DNA of 64,000 bases from Bacteroidales bacterium UBA5429 (lineage in GTDB: Bacteria; Bacteroidota; Bacteroidia; Bacteroidales; WCHB1-69). The stretch covers positions 30,988 through 94,987 of the forward strand of contig DIRT01000037.1 in the NCBI GenBank assembly GCA_002427605.1, read 5' to 3'. The notes under the pieces were generated by a model. It worked only from the letters and a program-made list of their open reading frames with translations. It was not told where the DNA came from and searched no databases. Numbering within the stretch: the first letter of the stretch is position 1; the number at the start of each line of letters is the position of its first letter. Below are positions 26,728-34,975 of this stretch, piece by piece. The translations under genes were made by a program, and so were the position numbers.

Positions 26728-27883
26728 CCTTCCCCCCTTTTTTTATTAATAAAACAACATTACAACCTCCAAAACCGGAAGCAGTTTTCAAAGCAAACGG
26801 CTTATTACAGTTTCTTTCAGTTGTCACAATATCAAGAGGTTCTGAAATACCCAACTCCTGGAAACCCAAAGTTGGAAAGATGATTCCCTGTTCCAATGCA
26901 TGTGCCGAAAGGATACTTTCGATTAATCCCGCAGCCCCCAACGTGTGCCCAAAATAGCCTTTGTAACTGTTGACAGGCAGATGCAGCAGATTGGCACGCC
27001 GGAACGCAATTGACTCCATCTCATCATTGTACAGCGTCGCGGTACCATGCGCATTGATAAATGAAATCTCCGACAGATCAACTGATTTCAGCGTTTTTGT
27101 CAGTGCGCGATAGAGCCCTTCGCCGGTTCGGGAAGGACCGGAAATATGGTTGGCATCATTGGTGACGGCACCATTTTCGATCGAAACAATCCCTTTTTTG
27201 GTTTTTGAAAGCACTACAGCAGCAGCTCCTTCGCCAATATTCAAACCGTTACGGTTGAGGTCGAAAGGACGACAAGGGGTGGGGGAGAGCGCTTTGAAAG
27301 ATTGAAAACCGGCCACGACAAAAGGGGTAACCAGATCAGCACCTACCACAATCAGATGTTCGTAGGGTTGATTTTCTAGTATGGACTTGCCCAGTACTAG
27401 CGCCTGAGTTCCTGAAATACAGGCATTAGAGAGAATAATAGGTTGATTACTGTTTTGAAAATGTTGAGTGACCAATTCCGCACTTTCCCAGATGTGAACG
27501 CGTTCAGCATCAAAATTGTGTTTCAAGTTTGAATCCAACAACTCAATATTCCCTTTTGTGGTAGAAAAAAGGAATAAAATATTCTCTTGTTTGGGGTCAA
27601 TTTGGGCAGTGTCAACTACTTTTTGGATGACAAATATCATCAGTTGTTCGAAAAAAGTAAATTGTTCTCTGGAGGGCATATCATTAGTTTGATCCCAGAT
27701 TTGGTTCCATCGAACTCTGTCAATCTGCGACACCATAGCAGTGGGTTCACTGAGTGTAATCCCTTTTACCTCCCGCATCCCTAATTTACCGGCTCTCATC
27801 TGATCCAAAACTTCTTGAGTGTTGAACCCCAAGCTGTTAACAATGCAGTCTGCAACAATGTTTACCCCCTGATTGTGTCCCAT
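26720..27883 (-). CDS. FabF-like beta-ketoacyl-ACP synthase
   Basis: A 387-residue active-looking ketosynthase. The nucleophile Cys is in SNACISGTQALVLG, with His in NAHGTATLYNDE and GYFGHTLGAAG, and the C-terminal ASGFGGCNVVLLIKK is complete. The N-terminus is short and begins GVNIVADCIVNSLG. The gene overlaps the half-length ketosynthase by 8 bases and lies 7 bases after the thioesterase gene. It is one of three complete ketosynthases; it may act on a different chain length or starter than the KS/CLF pair. Confidence 0.88.
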   Translation of the reverse strand: MGHNQGVNIVADCIVNSLGFNTQEVLDQMRAGKLGMREVKGITLSEPTAMVSQIDRVRWNQIWDQTNDMPSREQFTFFEQLMIFVIQKVVDTAQIDPKQENILFLFSTTKGNIELLDSNLKHNFDAERVHIWESAELVTQHFQNSNQPIILSNACISGTQALVLGKSILENQPYEHLIVVGADLVTPFVVAGFQSFKALSPTPCRPFDLNRNGLNIGEGAAAVVLSKTKKGIVSIENGAVTNDANHISGPSRTGEGLYRALTKTLKSVDLSEISFINAHGTATLYNDEMESIAFRRANLLHLPVNSYKGYFGHTLGAAGLIESILSAHALEQGIIFPTLGFQELGISEPLDIVTTERNCNKPFALKTASGFGGCNVVLLIKKGGKDA

Positions 27884-27890
27884 TTAATCT

Positions 27891-28316
27891 CTATTTTAGA
27901 TGCTCTTTTTTCCAATTCAAATAAAATTCAGGTGCATATAGTTCTAATTCATACTCTTTGTTTAAAAAAGTTTGTACGGATTTGGCTGTTACACACAGTT
28001 TGCCGGTTTTAGCATTAATGACCTCATATTCAAAAATAATTTTTGCAGCTTCTGTTTCGATAAAAATAGCTTTAACAGTTACTTCATCGCCATATACCAA
28101 AGGAGCTTTGTACAAAATGTCCAATGATACCAATGGTGTAAAAAATCCATTGTCAAATACGAAAAGATAGCTTAATCCATGTTGGGCGCCAAATGCTTCA
28201 CGGGCATCTTCAAGGTACTTAACGTAGCTTCCATGCCATACTACTCCCATGGAATCTACTTCGCTAAATCTGATTTTTAGCGTTGTCTCGGCAGTTAAAT
28301 TTTTCTTTTTACTCAT
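27891..28316 (-). CDS. YbgC-type hot-dog acyl thioesterase (4HBT)
   Basis: A 141-residue protein from the ATG at 28316, chosen because the 23 upstream codons overlap the preceding gene and lack homology, and because this ATG forms an ATGAGTAA overlap with the upstream stop. LKIRFSEVDSMGVVWHGSYVKYLEDAREAF is the 4-hydroxybenzoyl-CoA thioesterase core, with the catalytic Asp in VDSMGVVWH. It would hydrolyse acyl-CoA or acyl-ACP thioesters, releasing the finished or stalled chain. Aryl-polyene clusters normally carry such an enzyme. It is distinct from the FabZ-like proteins. Confidence 0.85.
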   Translation of the reverse strand: MSKKKNLTAETTLKIRFSEVDSMGVVWHGSYVKYLEDAREAFGAQHGLSYLFVFDNGFFTPLVSLDILYKAPLVYGDEVTVKAIFIETEAAKIIFEYEVINAKTGKLCVTAKSVQTFLNKEYELELYAPEFYLNWKKEHLK

Positions 28317-28755
28317 TTCTAATTGCAATTTTAAATTCACCATGTGCAACATCCCGACCTGCACACTTGATCGTACCATAGGCAATTTTCATATCCCCAA
28401 ATTCTGTTGTAATCAGAACTTCAGTAGTTAAAAGATTACCCTGTTTTGGTAGCTCAAAAATAATGAATTTTTTGATAGCACCGATAAATCCAACCTGAAT
28501 CTCTTTATGAAGTATATATTTATTGAAGATTCCCAGGTAAAGAGCACAAGTTTGGGCGACAACTTCTACTAATCCACCCTCTGAAAGGTGACCCTGATCC
28601 ATCAACAATGTGTCCTCTTTGATTAAAAACTGAGTAACACACCTTTTTTGATCTGGTTCTAACTCTATAACATGATCCACAAAAACAAAAGGAGTTTTTT
28701 GTGGAAGAAAATCCATAATATTTAAGTTAGTGATGTCAAAGTTAAGTTTTGTCAT
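28309..28755 (-). CDS. ApeI/FabZ-like hot-dog 3-hydroxyacyl-ACP dehydratase
   Basis: A 148-residue hot-dog protein. MDFLPQKTPFVFVDHVIELEPDQ resembles the LPHRPPFLFVDRV opening of FabZ/ApeP. The usual HFPGxPIxPG motif is altered to LMDQGHLSEGGLVEVVAQTCALYLG: the His moves and the acidic residue on the central helix (VEVVAQT) is kept. It may be the second dehydratase of the pathway, producing the trans double bonds of the polyene together with 22262-22642. It lies 13 bases after the first radical SAM gene and overlaps the thioesterase by 8. Confidence 0.75.
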   Translation of the reverse strand: MTKLNFDITNLNIMDFLPQKTPFVFVDHVIELEPDQKRCVTQFLIKEDTLLMDQGHLSEGGLVEVVAQTCALYLGIFNKYILHKEIQVGFIGAIKKFIIFELPKQGNLLTTEVLITTEFGDMKIAYGTIKCAGRDVAHGEFKIAIRNE

Positions 28756-28768
28756 AATGAAGTATAGT

Positions 28769-30118
28769 TTATAATTGATATTTAAGATATTCCCAGAGAG
28801 GTCCTCTTTTTTTTCTTTTTCTTAATCGAGAAATTAATTCTTCATGAGATTCATCCGGAAAAACCCATCTATTTTTTGAATGTGCAGTTATGCTTTTCAA
28901 TTGACTTATACTGATGGAATCAGAGATATAGTACTGTGGTTCTAAAAGATTATCATTTTTGATTTTTCCTTCTTGGAGGGCCAATCGATGTAATTCAGTC
29001 CCAGGGTAGATTCTCATTCCAATAAAAGGAAAAATGATACTGTTATCTAATTGGTCACTATTTTGAATGGTTTCCTGTAAACTTTCTGCTGTTTCACCCC
29101 ATCCTCCTAAGATAAGAAAATGACTATGGAAAATACCCAGTTGATTGCAAATCTTTGTAGATTCCACAACATCGCTGAATTGGAACTCTTTACGGTAGTT
29201 GATCAATTGTTGATCAGAAAAAGAGTCTGTCCCAAATTCGATATGAGTCAAGCCCGATTTTTGGTAGAGTTCCATGCGTTTTTTATTCAAATTTCGGGGA
29301 ATAAAATAGGCTCCCCACTTGATTTTTACTCCACTTTCAATAATCCGATGAGCTAACTCTTCATTGTAATCTTCATGTATGTTAAAGACTGAGTCAGTGA
29401 AAAATAGGTAAATGTTTTTCTCTATTTGCGATAATTCTTTGATGTTTTCCACAATCAATTTGGAGTCCAAGGTGCGTACGGTTTTTCCTTCAATAACCGG
29501 ATAAGTACAGTAAATACAATGAAATGGACATCCTCTTTTGGTCTGGATATTCAACATTCCCCCTTCATTCAGGTAAAAACTAGCTAATTCTGATTCAAAT
29601 CGTACATTCAGATGCGAAGCATATTCAGTTTTATCGTAACTGTTTTGATTTTTCCAAATCCCTGAAATAGTGCCTACTTCTTTCCCGTTTTTTAAGGCTA
29701 AGCTCAGGTCACAAAGTACTTTTTCACCCTCTCCAACAACCACATAATCGACACCTAAATAGTCAGAGATTTCCTGTGGAAAGATAGAAACAGCCGGACC
29801 ACCGGCTACAATGGGAGTGGTACTACTCTCTCTGATTGTCCGGCAAATAGTACGATAATGGGTCATAAAGCTCTCTTGAGCGTAGTAATTGACATCGTCA
29901 CTATTGCGAAGTGAGAGTGCAATGAGATCATATTGGTTATTCAACAACTGTTGACGGAGTGAATCGTAGGAGTTGAAGTTGAAGTCGAACAGATCTACTT
30001 GCCAGTCAGGATAATGGTCATGGATATAGGTTTTGATATAGGAAGCACCTATAGGATACACTTTGTAGGGTATTCCGTAAGTATTAGCCGATATCAATAA
30101 GATTTTGTTATGCTCCAT
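28769..30118 (-). CDS. B12-binding-type radical SAM protein (first copy in cluster)
   Basis: A 449-residue protein. An N-terminal cobalamin-binding-like Rossmann domain (about 1-150: LIALSLRNSDDVNYY, TTPIVAGGPAVSIFP, VVVGEGE) precedes the radical SAM domain with RGCPFHCIYCTYP (Cys-x3-Cys-x2-Cys) and ILGGWGETAESLQETI. It belongs to the BchE/methylase-like class B proteins. Its ATG overlaps the LpxL-like acyltransferase by 11 bases. It differs strongly from the protein at 15118-16383, so the two probably catalyse different steps, for example C-methylation of the aryl ring and another modification. The chemistry is not shown by sequence. Confidence 0.85.
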   Translation of the reverse strand: MEHNKILLISANTYGIPYKVYPIGASYIKTYIHDHYPDWQVDLFDFNFNSYDSLRQQLLNNQYDLIALSLRNSDDVNYYAQESFMTHYRTICRTIRESSTTPIVAGGPAVSIFPQEISDYLGVDYVVVGEGEKVLCDLSLALKNGKEVGTISGIWKNQNSYDKTEYASHLNVRFESELASFYLNEGGMLNIQTKRGCPFHCIYCTYPVIEGKTVRTLDSKLIVENIKELSQIEKNIYLFFTDSVFNIHEDYNEELAHRIIESGVKIKWGAYFIPRNLNKKRMELYQKSGLTHIEFGTDSFSDQQLINYRKEFQFSDVVESTKICNQLGIFHSHFLILGGWGETAESLQETIQNSDQLDNSIIFPFIGMRIYPGTELHRLALQEGKIKNDNLLEPQYYISDSISISQLKSITAHSKNRWVFPDESHEELISRLRKRKKRGPLWEYLKYQL

Positions 30119-31037
30119 ATTCCTTTCCGTTGCAAATCAGATCTGTTATTTGTTGATCCCAAAATGGGAAAAAATTGTACCATTGTGTTGGATGTTGTTT
30201 CACAACTTCTTCAAGTTGTGTGACATATGTGTTACCCATTTGAATGACTTGCTCTTTTTTTCTTCCGGTGAACTGTTCATCACTCACCTGATGAATGTAA
30301 ACACGGAATTTTTTATATCCGGTTTTGATTACGAAAATAGATAACACCGGTATTTCCAAAGTAGCAGCAATCTGATATACTCCAATGGGAAATTTGGCGT
30401 CATATCCTAAAAATGGAACAGTAAAATCTTTGATTTCATTGTAAGTTCTGTCAGCAGGCATGCTGACAATTCCTCCCGATTGCAAAGCATTGTGAATCTC
30501 AAAAATATAATCACCGGTAGGATTGAGAATAATCGGTTTGATTTGATGTTCCATAAAAAGAGATTCGCGCATTCGCTGATAAACCTCCGCTTCGCCTCCA
30601 AAAAGAATGGGATGAACTGTTTTTAGATTCTCTTTAATGAAATAGCCAAAAAGTTCGAAATTACCGACATGGGCGCTGACCAACAAAAATCCTTTTTCTC
30701 CGTGATAAAATTGGTCAAAAAGTTCCTGGTTAACAATCTCAAAATCAAATTTTCGTTTGGGATTACCCAGCATTGCAAAACGATCTAGAAAAAGTTGTCC
30801 AAAACTTTTATAGATCTGAAAGATAAAGGGAAGGTGCCATTTCCGATTTTTATTGCCCACTTTTTGGGCATACCAACGTGTTGCACGATATCCCTTGCGA
30901 TCAAAAATAAGGTAAAAAGGGATCACCAGATAAAGTACAAGATAGAGCAATCTCAGGCTCCCATATCTGAAGTAGTAAAGTACAAATTTTTGTCCCCACT
31001 TACCTCCTTGAGTTTTGCCGCTCCAAGCTCTCTTCAT
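30108..31037 (-). CDS. LpxL/HtrB-like lysophospholipid acyltransferase
   Basis: A 309-residue protein with an N-terminal hydrophobic segment (LRLLYLVLYLVIPFYLIF). SAHVGNFELFGYF has the HxxxxE dyad (His123, Glu128) of LpxL-type acyltransferases, and VSMPADRTYNEIKDFTVPFLG is the second block. In aryl-polyene clusters a comparable enzyme transfers the polyene acyl chain onto the lipid anchor. It lies 7 bases after the ACP gene and overlaps the radical SAM gene by 11. Housekeeping lipid A acylation is the alternative, but the cluster position favours the pigment pathway. Confidence 0.88.
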   Translation of the reverse strand: MKRAWSGKTQGGKWGQKFVLYYFRYGSLRLLYLVLYLVIPFYLIFDRKGYRATRWYAQKVGNKNRKWHLPFIFQIYKSFGQLFLDRFAMLGNPKRKFDFEIVNQELFDQFYHGEKGFLLVSAHVGNFELFGYFIKENLKTVHPILFGGEAEVYQRMRESLFMEHQIKPIILNPTGDYIFEIHNALQSGGIVSMPADRTYNEIKDFTVPFLGYDAKFPIGVYQIAATLEIPVLSIFVIKTGYKKFRVYIHQVSDEQFTGRKKEQVIQMGNTYVTQLEEVVKQHPTQWYNFFPFWDQQITDLICNGKEYGA

Positions 31038-31044
31038 GTGTGCT

Positions 31045-31290
31045 TTATGAGTTAACCTTTTTTTCTATATAGTCATAAAAAGCGCCTAATGTTTTTACAT
31101 TAGTCATCTCTTCGGGTTTTATCTTAAAGCCAAATTCACGTTCTACTATTACAACGACATCTACAAAATCTAAGCTGTCAATTCCTAAATCTTCTTTTAG
31201 CAAAGCCTCTTCATTCAGTAATTCTTCCTCGATCTCAATCTCTTCAATTAGAAAAAGATTAATTTTTTCAATAATTTCGCTTCTTTCCAT
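31045..31290 (-). CDS. Acyl carrier protein (first ACP of cluster)
   Basis: An 81-residue acidic carrier protein with the phosphopantetheine Ser in LGIDSLDFVDVVVIVEREFGF. It lies 17 bases after a ketosynthase and 7 before the LpxL-like gene. The helix II sequence is clearly different from the second ACP, supporting separate partners. No homologue of a phosphopantetheinyl transferase is in the cluster, so activation must rely on an enzyme elsewhere. Confidence 0.93.
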   Translation of the reverse strand: MERSEIIEKINLFLIEEIEIEEELLNEEALLKEDLGIDSLDFVDVVVIVEREFGFKIKPEEMTNVKTLGAFYDYIEKKVNS

Positions 31291-31307
31291 CTTTGTGATT
31301 TTTAGTT

Positions 31308-32528
31308 TTATTCTTGATGTTTTTTAATTACTAAAGCACTGTTAGTTCCTCCAAATCCAAAAGAATTAGAGAGGATATAGTTTACATTCTTTTCCGTTTT
31401 TTTATTGATAACATTGATTCCGGCACTCTGCTCGTCCGGTTCTTCAAAGTTGATATTGGGGGCAATAAAGTCATGGTGCATCATTAAGACGGAGTAAACA
31501 ATCTCACTGGCTCCTGCCATCCAGCACTCATGTCCCGTCATACTTTTAGTTGAGCTGACCGGTGTTTGATCCCCAAATAGCTTATTGATCGCCATGGCCT
31601 CAAAACCATCTCCCAAAGGAGTGGAAGTGGCGTGTGCGTTAATATAATCGATCTGTTCAGGAGTAAGTTGTGCATCCCGTAGTGCCATCGACATGGCGCG
31701 ATAGGATCCTTCATTGGTGGGTTGTGAGATATGTGATCCATTGGAAGAGAATCCATATCCGACTACTTCTGCTAAAATAGGTGCTCCCCGTTTGATAGCA
31801 TGTTCATACTCTTCTAAGATGAGCGTCGCAGCACCACCACTGGGTACTAGTCCATCTCTGTTTTTGTCGAACGGGCGGGATGCTTTGGTAGGTTCATCAA
31901 TCCGCACAGAAAACGCACTTAATGCATCAAAACTTCCCATGGAGTACGCATTGATCTCCTGCGCTCCTCCACACAAAACCATCTCTTGCATGCCATGTCT
32001 GATAAAGTGGTATCCCATACCTAATGCATGAGAACCACTCGCACAAGCTGCACTGATGGTGAAGTTGATCCCTTTAAGTTTAAAAATAGTGGACAGGTTC
32101 ATCGTTACGGTCGAGTTCATAGACTGAAATATGGCACCGGAACCCAATAACATAGTGTCTTTTTTGAGTTTTACGAGTTCATGTGCTTCAATCACAGCCT
32201 TAGCTGAACTGTCATTCCCGTATAGAATTCCGATCTCGTTATTGTCAAGATAATCATCGTCAATCAATGCTTGTTCCAATGCTTCCAAAGAAGCAACATA
32301 AGCAAAAATTCCCTCTTCAGCCAGCCCGGTACGTAATCTTCGGTCTAATTTTCCCTTGAGATTGGGGACTTCTAAGATGCCTGTCAGTGGGGAGCGAAAC
32401 CCCATTTCGGTTCTGAAAGGTTCAATCCCAATTCCGGATTTCCCATTTTGAAGGGAGAGTAATACTTCCTCTTTATTTTTTCCAATGCTGGAGTAAATTC
32501 CCATTCCTGTAATTACAACTCTTTTCAT
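31308..32528 (-). CDS. FabF-like beta-ketoacyl-ACP synthase
   Basis: A 406-residue active-looking ketosynthase. The nucleophile is in SAACASGSHALGMG, with His in NAHATSTPLGDG and SMTGHECWMAGASE, and NSFGFGGTNSALVI at the end. Start MKRVVITGMGIYSSIG is canonical. It lies between FabG (11 bases) and the ACP (17 bases), so KS, FabG and ACP form the front module of the operon. It may perform the first condensation on the aryl starter. Aryl-polyene clusters typically carry several ketosynthases with different roles. Confidence 0.92.
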   Translation of the reverse strand: MKRVVITGMGIYSSIGKNKEEVLLSLQNGKSGIGIEPFRTEMGFRSPLTGILEVPNLKGKLDRRLRTGLAEEGIFAYVASLEALEQALIDDDYLDNNEIGILYGNDSSAKAVIEAHELVKLKKDTMLLGSGAIFQSMNSTVTMNLSTIFKLKGINFTISAACASGSHALGMGYHFIRHGMQEMVLCGGAQEINAYSMGSFDALSAFSVRIDEPTKASRPFDKNRDGLVPSGGAATLILEEYEHAIKRGAPILAEVVGYGFSSNGSHISQPTNEGSYRAMSMALRDAQLTPEQIDYINAHATSTPLGDGFEAMAINKLFGDQTPVSSTKSMTGHECWMAGASEIVYSVLMMHHDFIAPNINFEEPDEQSAGINVINKKTEKNVNYILSNSFGFGGTNSALVIKKHQE

Positions 32529-32539
32529 GCTTTTTTAGA

Positions 32540-33268
32540 TTAAGTGTATAAGCCTCCATTGACAGAGATAACTTCTCCGGTGATATAAGATGCGTTTTTA
32601 GATGCCAAAAAAGCTACCACAGCAGCAACCTCTTCCGGATTTCCAAAACGTCCCATTGGAATTAAAGTTTTGAGTTCTGATTCAGGTAATTCGGCAGTCA
32701 TGTCAGTATGAATAAATCCGGGAGCTACACAGTTTACAGTCACTTTTCGAGGTGCTACCTCTTGTGCCAACGCTTTGGAAGCACCGATAATACCGGCTTT
32801 GGCAGCACTGTAGTTGGTTTGACCCGGTAATCCTTTGATTCCTGACAATGAAACTACATTGATAATTCTGCCATATCGTTTGGTTAGCATCCCCTTAAGC
32901 AGTCGGCGAGTAGTGTAGAAAAATCCGTTGAGGTGTGTATTGATGATGGAATGCCAGTCCTCATTTTGCATAAAAATCATCAAATTATCCTTACGAATTC
33001 CGGCATTGTTAACTAAAACTTCGATTTGATCCTCTGGGTGATCCTTCTCCCACTGCAGAAGCGCCTGGTCAACCTGTTGTTCATCCGATACATCAAAAGG
33101 AAGTAGTTCTCCATCGCCGCCTTCAGCTCTGATCAATCGGAGTGTTTCTTCTGCTGCCTCTGTATTAGAGTGATAGTTGATAATGACCCGGTATCCCATC
33201 TTGCTGATAGCTAAGGCAATAGCTCTGCCTATTCCTCTTGACCCACCTGTTACTAATCCGTATTTCAT
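32540..33268 (-). CDS. fabG: FabG-like 3-oxoacyl-ACP reductase
   Basis: A 242-residue SDR enzyme. TGGSRGIG at the N-terminus binds NAD(P)H, NNAG is the structural motif, and the catalytic Ser-Tyr-Lys are in SLSGIKGLPGQTNYSAAKAG. CVAPGFIHTDM and the VNGGLYT ending are typical FabG. In this cluster it reduces the 3-oxoacyl-ACP made by the ketosynthases, ahead of the dehydratases. It lies 9 bases after the ammonia-lyase. The symbol reflects the family; a separate housekeeping fabG is expected elsewhere. Confidence 0.93.
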   Translation of the reverse strand: MKYGLVTGGSRGIGRAIALAISKMGYRVIINYHSNTEAAEETLRLIRAEGGDGELLPFDVSDEQQVDQALLQWEKDHPEDQIEVLVNNAGIRKDNLMIFMQNEDWHSIINTHLNGFFYTTRRLLKGMLTKRYGRIINVVSLSGIKGLPGQTNYSAAKAGIIGASKALAQEVAPRKVTVNCVAPGFIHTDMTAELPESELKTLIPMGRFGNPEEVAAVVAFLASKNASYITGEVISVNGGLYT

Positions 33269-33277
33269 ATTGAGTTT

Positions 33278-34804
33278 CTATTTATCGTTCATATTCATAA
33301 TCCACTCTTTCACTTTCAAAATCTCCTCATACTTAGGAGTATCCTCAATAAATTTGGGAACAAGAGAGCGGATTTGTTCATATTTTTCTTTAGTTTGAGA
33401 TCCTATCTTGGAGTGATCTTCTATAAATTCGTAAGCTTGAGCAAGAGCAATCAAATAGATAGCCATCACTTCAAACCCATTTTCAATCACTTGAGCAGTA
33501 ATGAGAGCACTATTGGTACCCATGCTGACAATATCTTGATTATCATTGTTGTTGGGGATAGAGTGAACATAGTTAGGGAATCCCAGTGTTTGACTTTCAG
33601 CCGTAGTTGAGGTGGCTGTAAATTGCATCGCTTGCATACCTAAGTTGAGTCCCAATTTGCCATGGTTTAAAAATGGAGGGAACTGTTGATTTAATTTGTC
33701 GTTCATAAGGAAGTTTAATTGCCTTTCTGCCAGCATAGTGAGGCGGATGATCGCAATTTTTAACTTGTCCATTTCTAAGGAGATATAATCCCCATGGAAA
33801 TTGCTTCCATGATAAATCGTTTGATCTCGGTAATCAACAACCGGATTGTCATTAGAAGAGTTGATTTCATCAACAATAACCTTTTCAGCCTGGTTAATAG
33901 TATCTAAAATAGGACCCAATATTTGTGGAGCAGAACGAAGTGAGTAGTATTCTTGTACCTTTCTTGATAAAATCTCTTCGGAAGGAATCTGATCATGATC
34001 CTTCTCATATCTTTCTCTCATCAGCTGACTGTCGGCAAGAATTTCACTCATCATACCGGCTACTTTACGTTGCCCGTAGTGATGTTTTTTGCTATTCAAC
34101 TGAATAGAGTAGTGGTCATTACAGGAAGAGACTACTTCATTCACCATCGCAGATGTCATTACAGCCAGGTGGAATAGTTTTTTTGCCTGAACCAGATTGA
34201 TTAATGCGATACCACTCATAACAGAGGTGCCATTGATCAAGGAGAGACCATCACGAATATAGAGTTGGAGAGGATCTATCTGCAAGTGTTTAAGTACAGA
34301 GCGAGTAGTTGCCTTCCCCCCCTTATATATTACTTCACCTTCACCAATCAAAGCCAAAGCCAGGTGCGCTAATTGAACTAAATCACCACTGGCTCCTACA
34401 CTCCCATGTTGATAAATCACCGGATAGATTTCATGGTTGATAAAAAGCTGCAATTGAGAAATGGTTGACGGGTGTACGCCGGAATAACCCCTCAAAAGAG
34501 AGACTAAGCGGCAGATTAATGCAGCGCGAACTTGCAGAGGAGTGAGCTCTTTGCCTGTTCCTGTTGCGTGACTGCGAACGAGATTGTACTGGAGTTGCGT
34601 AATATCTTCATCATGAATCCGATATTGAGCCATGGGACCAAAGCCGGTGTTTACTCCATAAACCAATCTCTCTTTTGAAAATTCTTGTAAAAAAAGGAAG
34701 GATTGCTCAACATCCCGGAGAGCTTCACTATCTATTTCAATAGATTCTCCCCAAATGAGCTTAACTAGTTCGTCAAAACTATGATAATGATTGGTTAAAA
34801 TCAT
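33278..34804 (-). CDS. Tyrosine ammonia-lyase (HAL/PAL family), first gene of the cluster
   Basis: A 508-residue MIO-dependent ammonia-lyase. The MIO-forming triad is Ala138-Ser139-Gly140 in HGSVGASGDLVQ, the active-site Tyr is near residue 49 in VYGVNTGFGPMAQYRI, and NGTSVMSG, QEYYSLR, SSNDNP and HSIPNNNDNQDIVSMGTNSA are all present. The selectivity region reads LVRSHATGTGK. These blocks closely resemble the Flavobacterium johnsoniae enzyme known as a tyrosine ammonia-lyase, from memory of that sequence. It should convert tyrosine to p-coumarate and ammonia, giving the aryl starter. A histidine ammonia-lyase is less likely because no Hut genes are near. Confidence 0.85.
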   Translation of the reverse strand: MILTNHYHSFDELVKLIWGESIEIDSEALRDVEQSFLFLQEFSKERLVYGVNTGFGPMAQYRIHDEDITQLQYNLVRSHATGTGKELTPLQVRAALICRLVSLLRGYSGVHPSTISQLQLFINHEIYPVIYQHGSVGASGDLVQLAHLALALIGEGEVIYKGGKATTRSVLKHLQIDPLQLYIRDGLSLINGTSVMSGIALINLVQAKKLFHLAVMTSAMVNEVVSSCNDHYSIQLNSKKHHYGQRKVAGMMSEILADSQLMRERYEKDHDQIPSEEILSRKVQEYYSLRSAPQILGPILDTINQAEKVIVDEINSSNDNPVVDYRDQTIYHGSNFHGDYISLEMDKLKIAIIRLTMLAERQLNFLMNDKLNQQFPPFLNHGKLGLNLGMQAMQFTATSTTAESQTLGFPNYVHSIPNNNDNQDIVSMGTNSALITAQVIENGFEVMAIYLIALAQAYEFIEDHSKIGSQTKEKYEQIRSLVPKFIEDTPKYEEILKVKEWIMNMNDK

Positions 34805-34844
34805 ACTACTATTATTATTGTTTTAGATTTTCACTGTATCTACT

Positions 34845-34867
34845 GTAAAATACAACCTGCAAAGATA
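34845..34867 (-). promoter_or_regulatory. Promoter of the aryl-polyene-type operon
   Basis: On the minus strand TATCTTTG (34867-34860) is followed by CAGGTTGTATTTTACA, leading to a start about 55 bases before the ATG at 34804. The transcribed start resembles those of rmuC and the TlpA-like gene. No strong -33 TTTG at the expected distance; an activator may be needed. Confidence 0.6.
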
Positions 34868-34902
34868 CAAATTTTCTGAATAATTATTACAGTAAATCAA
34901 GA

Positions 34903-34942
34903 AAACAAAAAATCTGAATACAATGTTACTTGTATTCAGATT
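34903..34942 (-). terminator. Terminator of the outer-membrane protein gene
   Basis: Perfect 13-bp arms AATCTGAATACAA (34911-34923) and TTGTATTCAGATT (34930-34942) with a 6-base loop. On the minus strand the stem is followed by TTTTTTGTTTTC. It isolates the outer-membrane protein gene from the pigment operon promoter just downstream. Confidence 0.85.
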
Positions 34943-34975
34943 CTGAAAAGTAATAAAAGTTAAATTATTATCTTC

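Noticed and set aside
11428..34804. Calling the operon a flexirubin cluster
   Set aside because: No DarA or DarB homologue is found among the genes, so the narrower name is not supported; aryl-polyene-type is safer.
33278..34804. Histidine ammonia-lyase of histidine breakdown
   Set aside because: No hutU/hutI/hutG-like genes are present and the motif blocks resemble the Flavobacterium tyrosine enzyme; the cluster supplies an aryl pathway.
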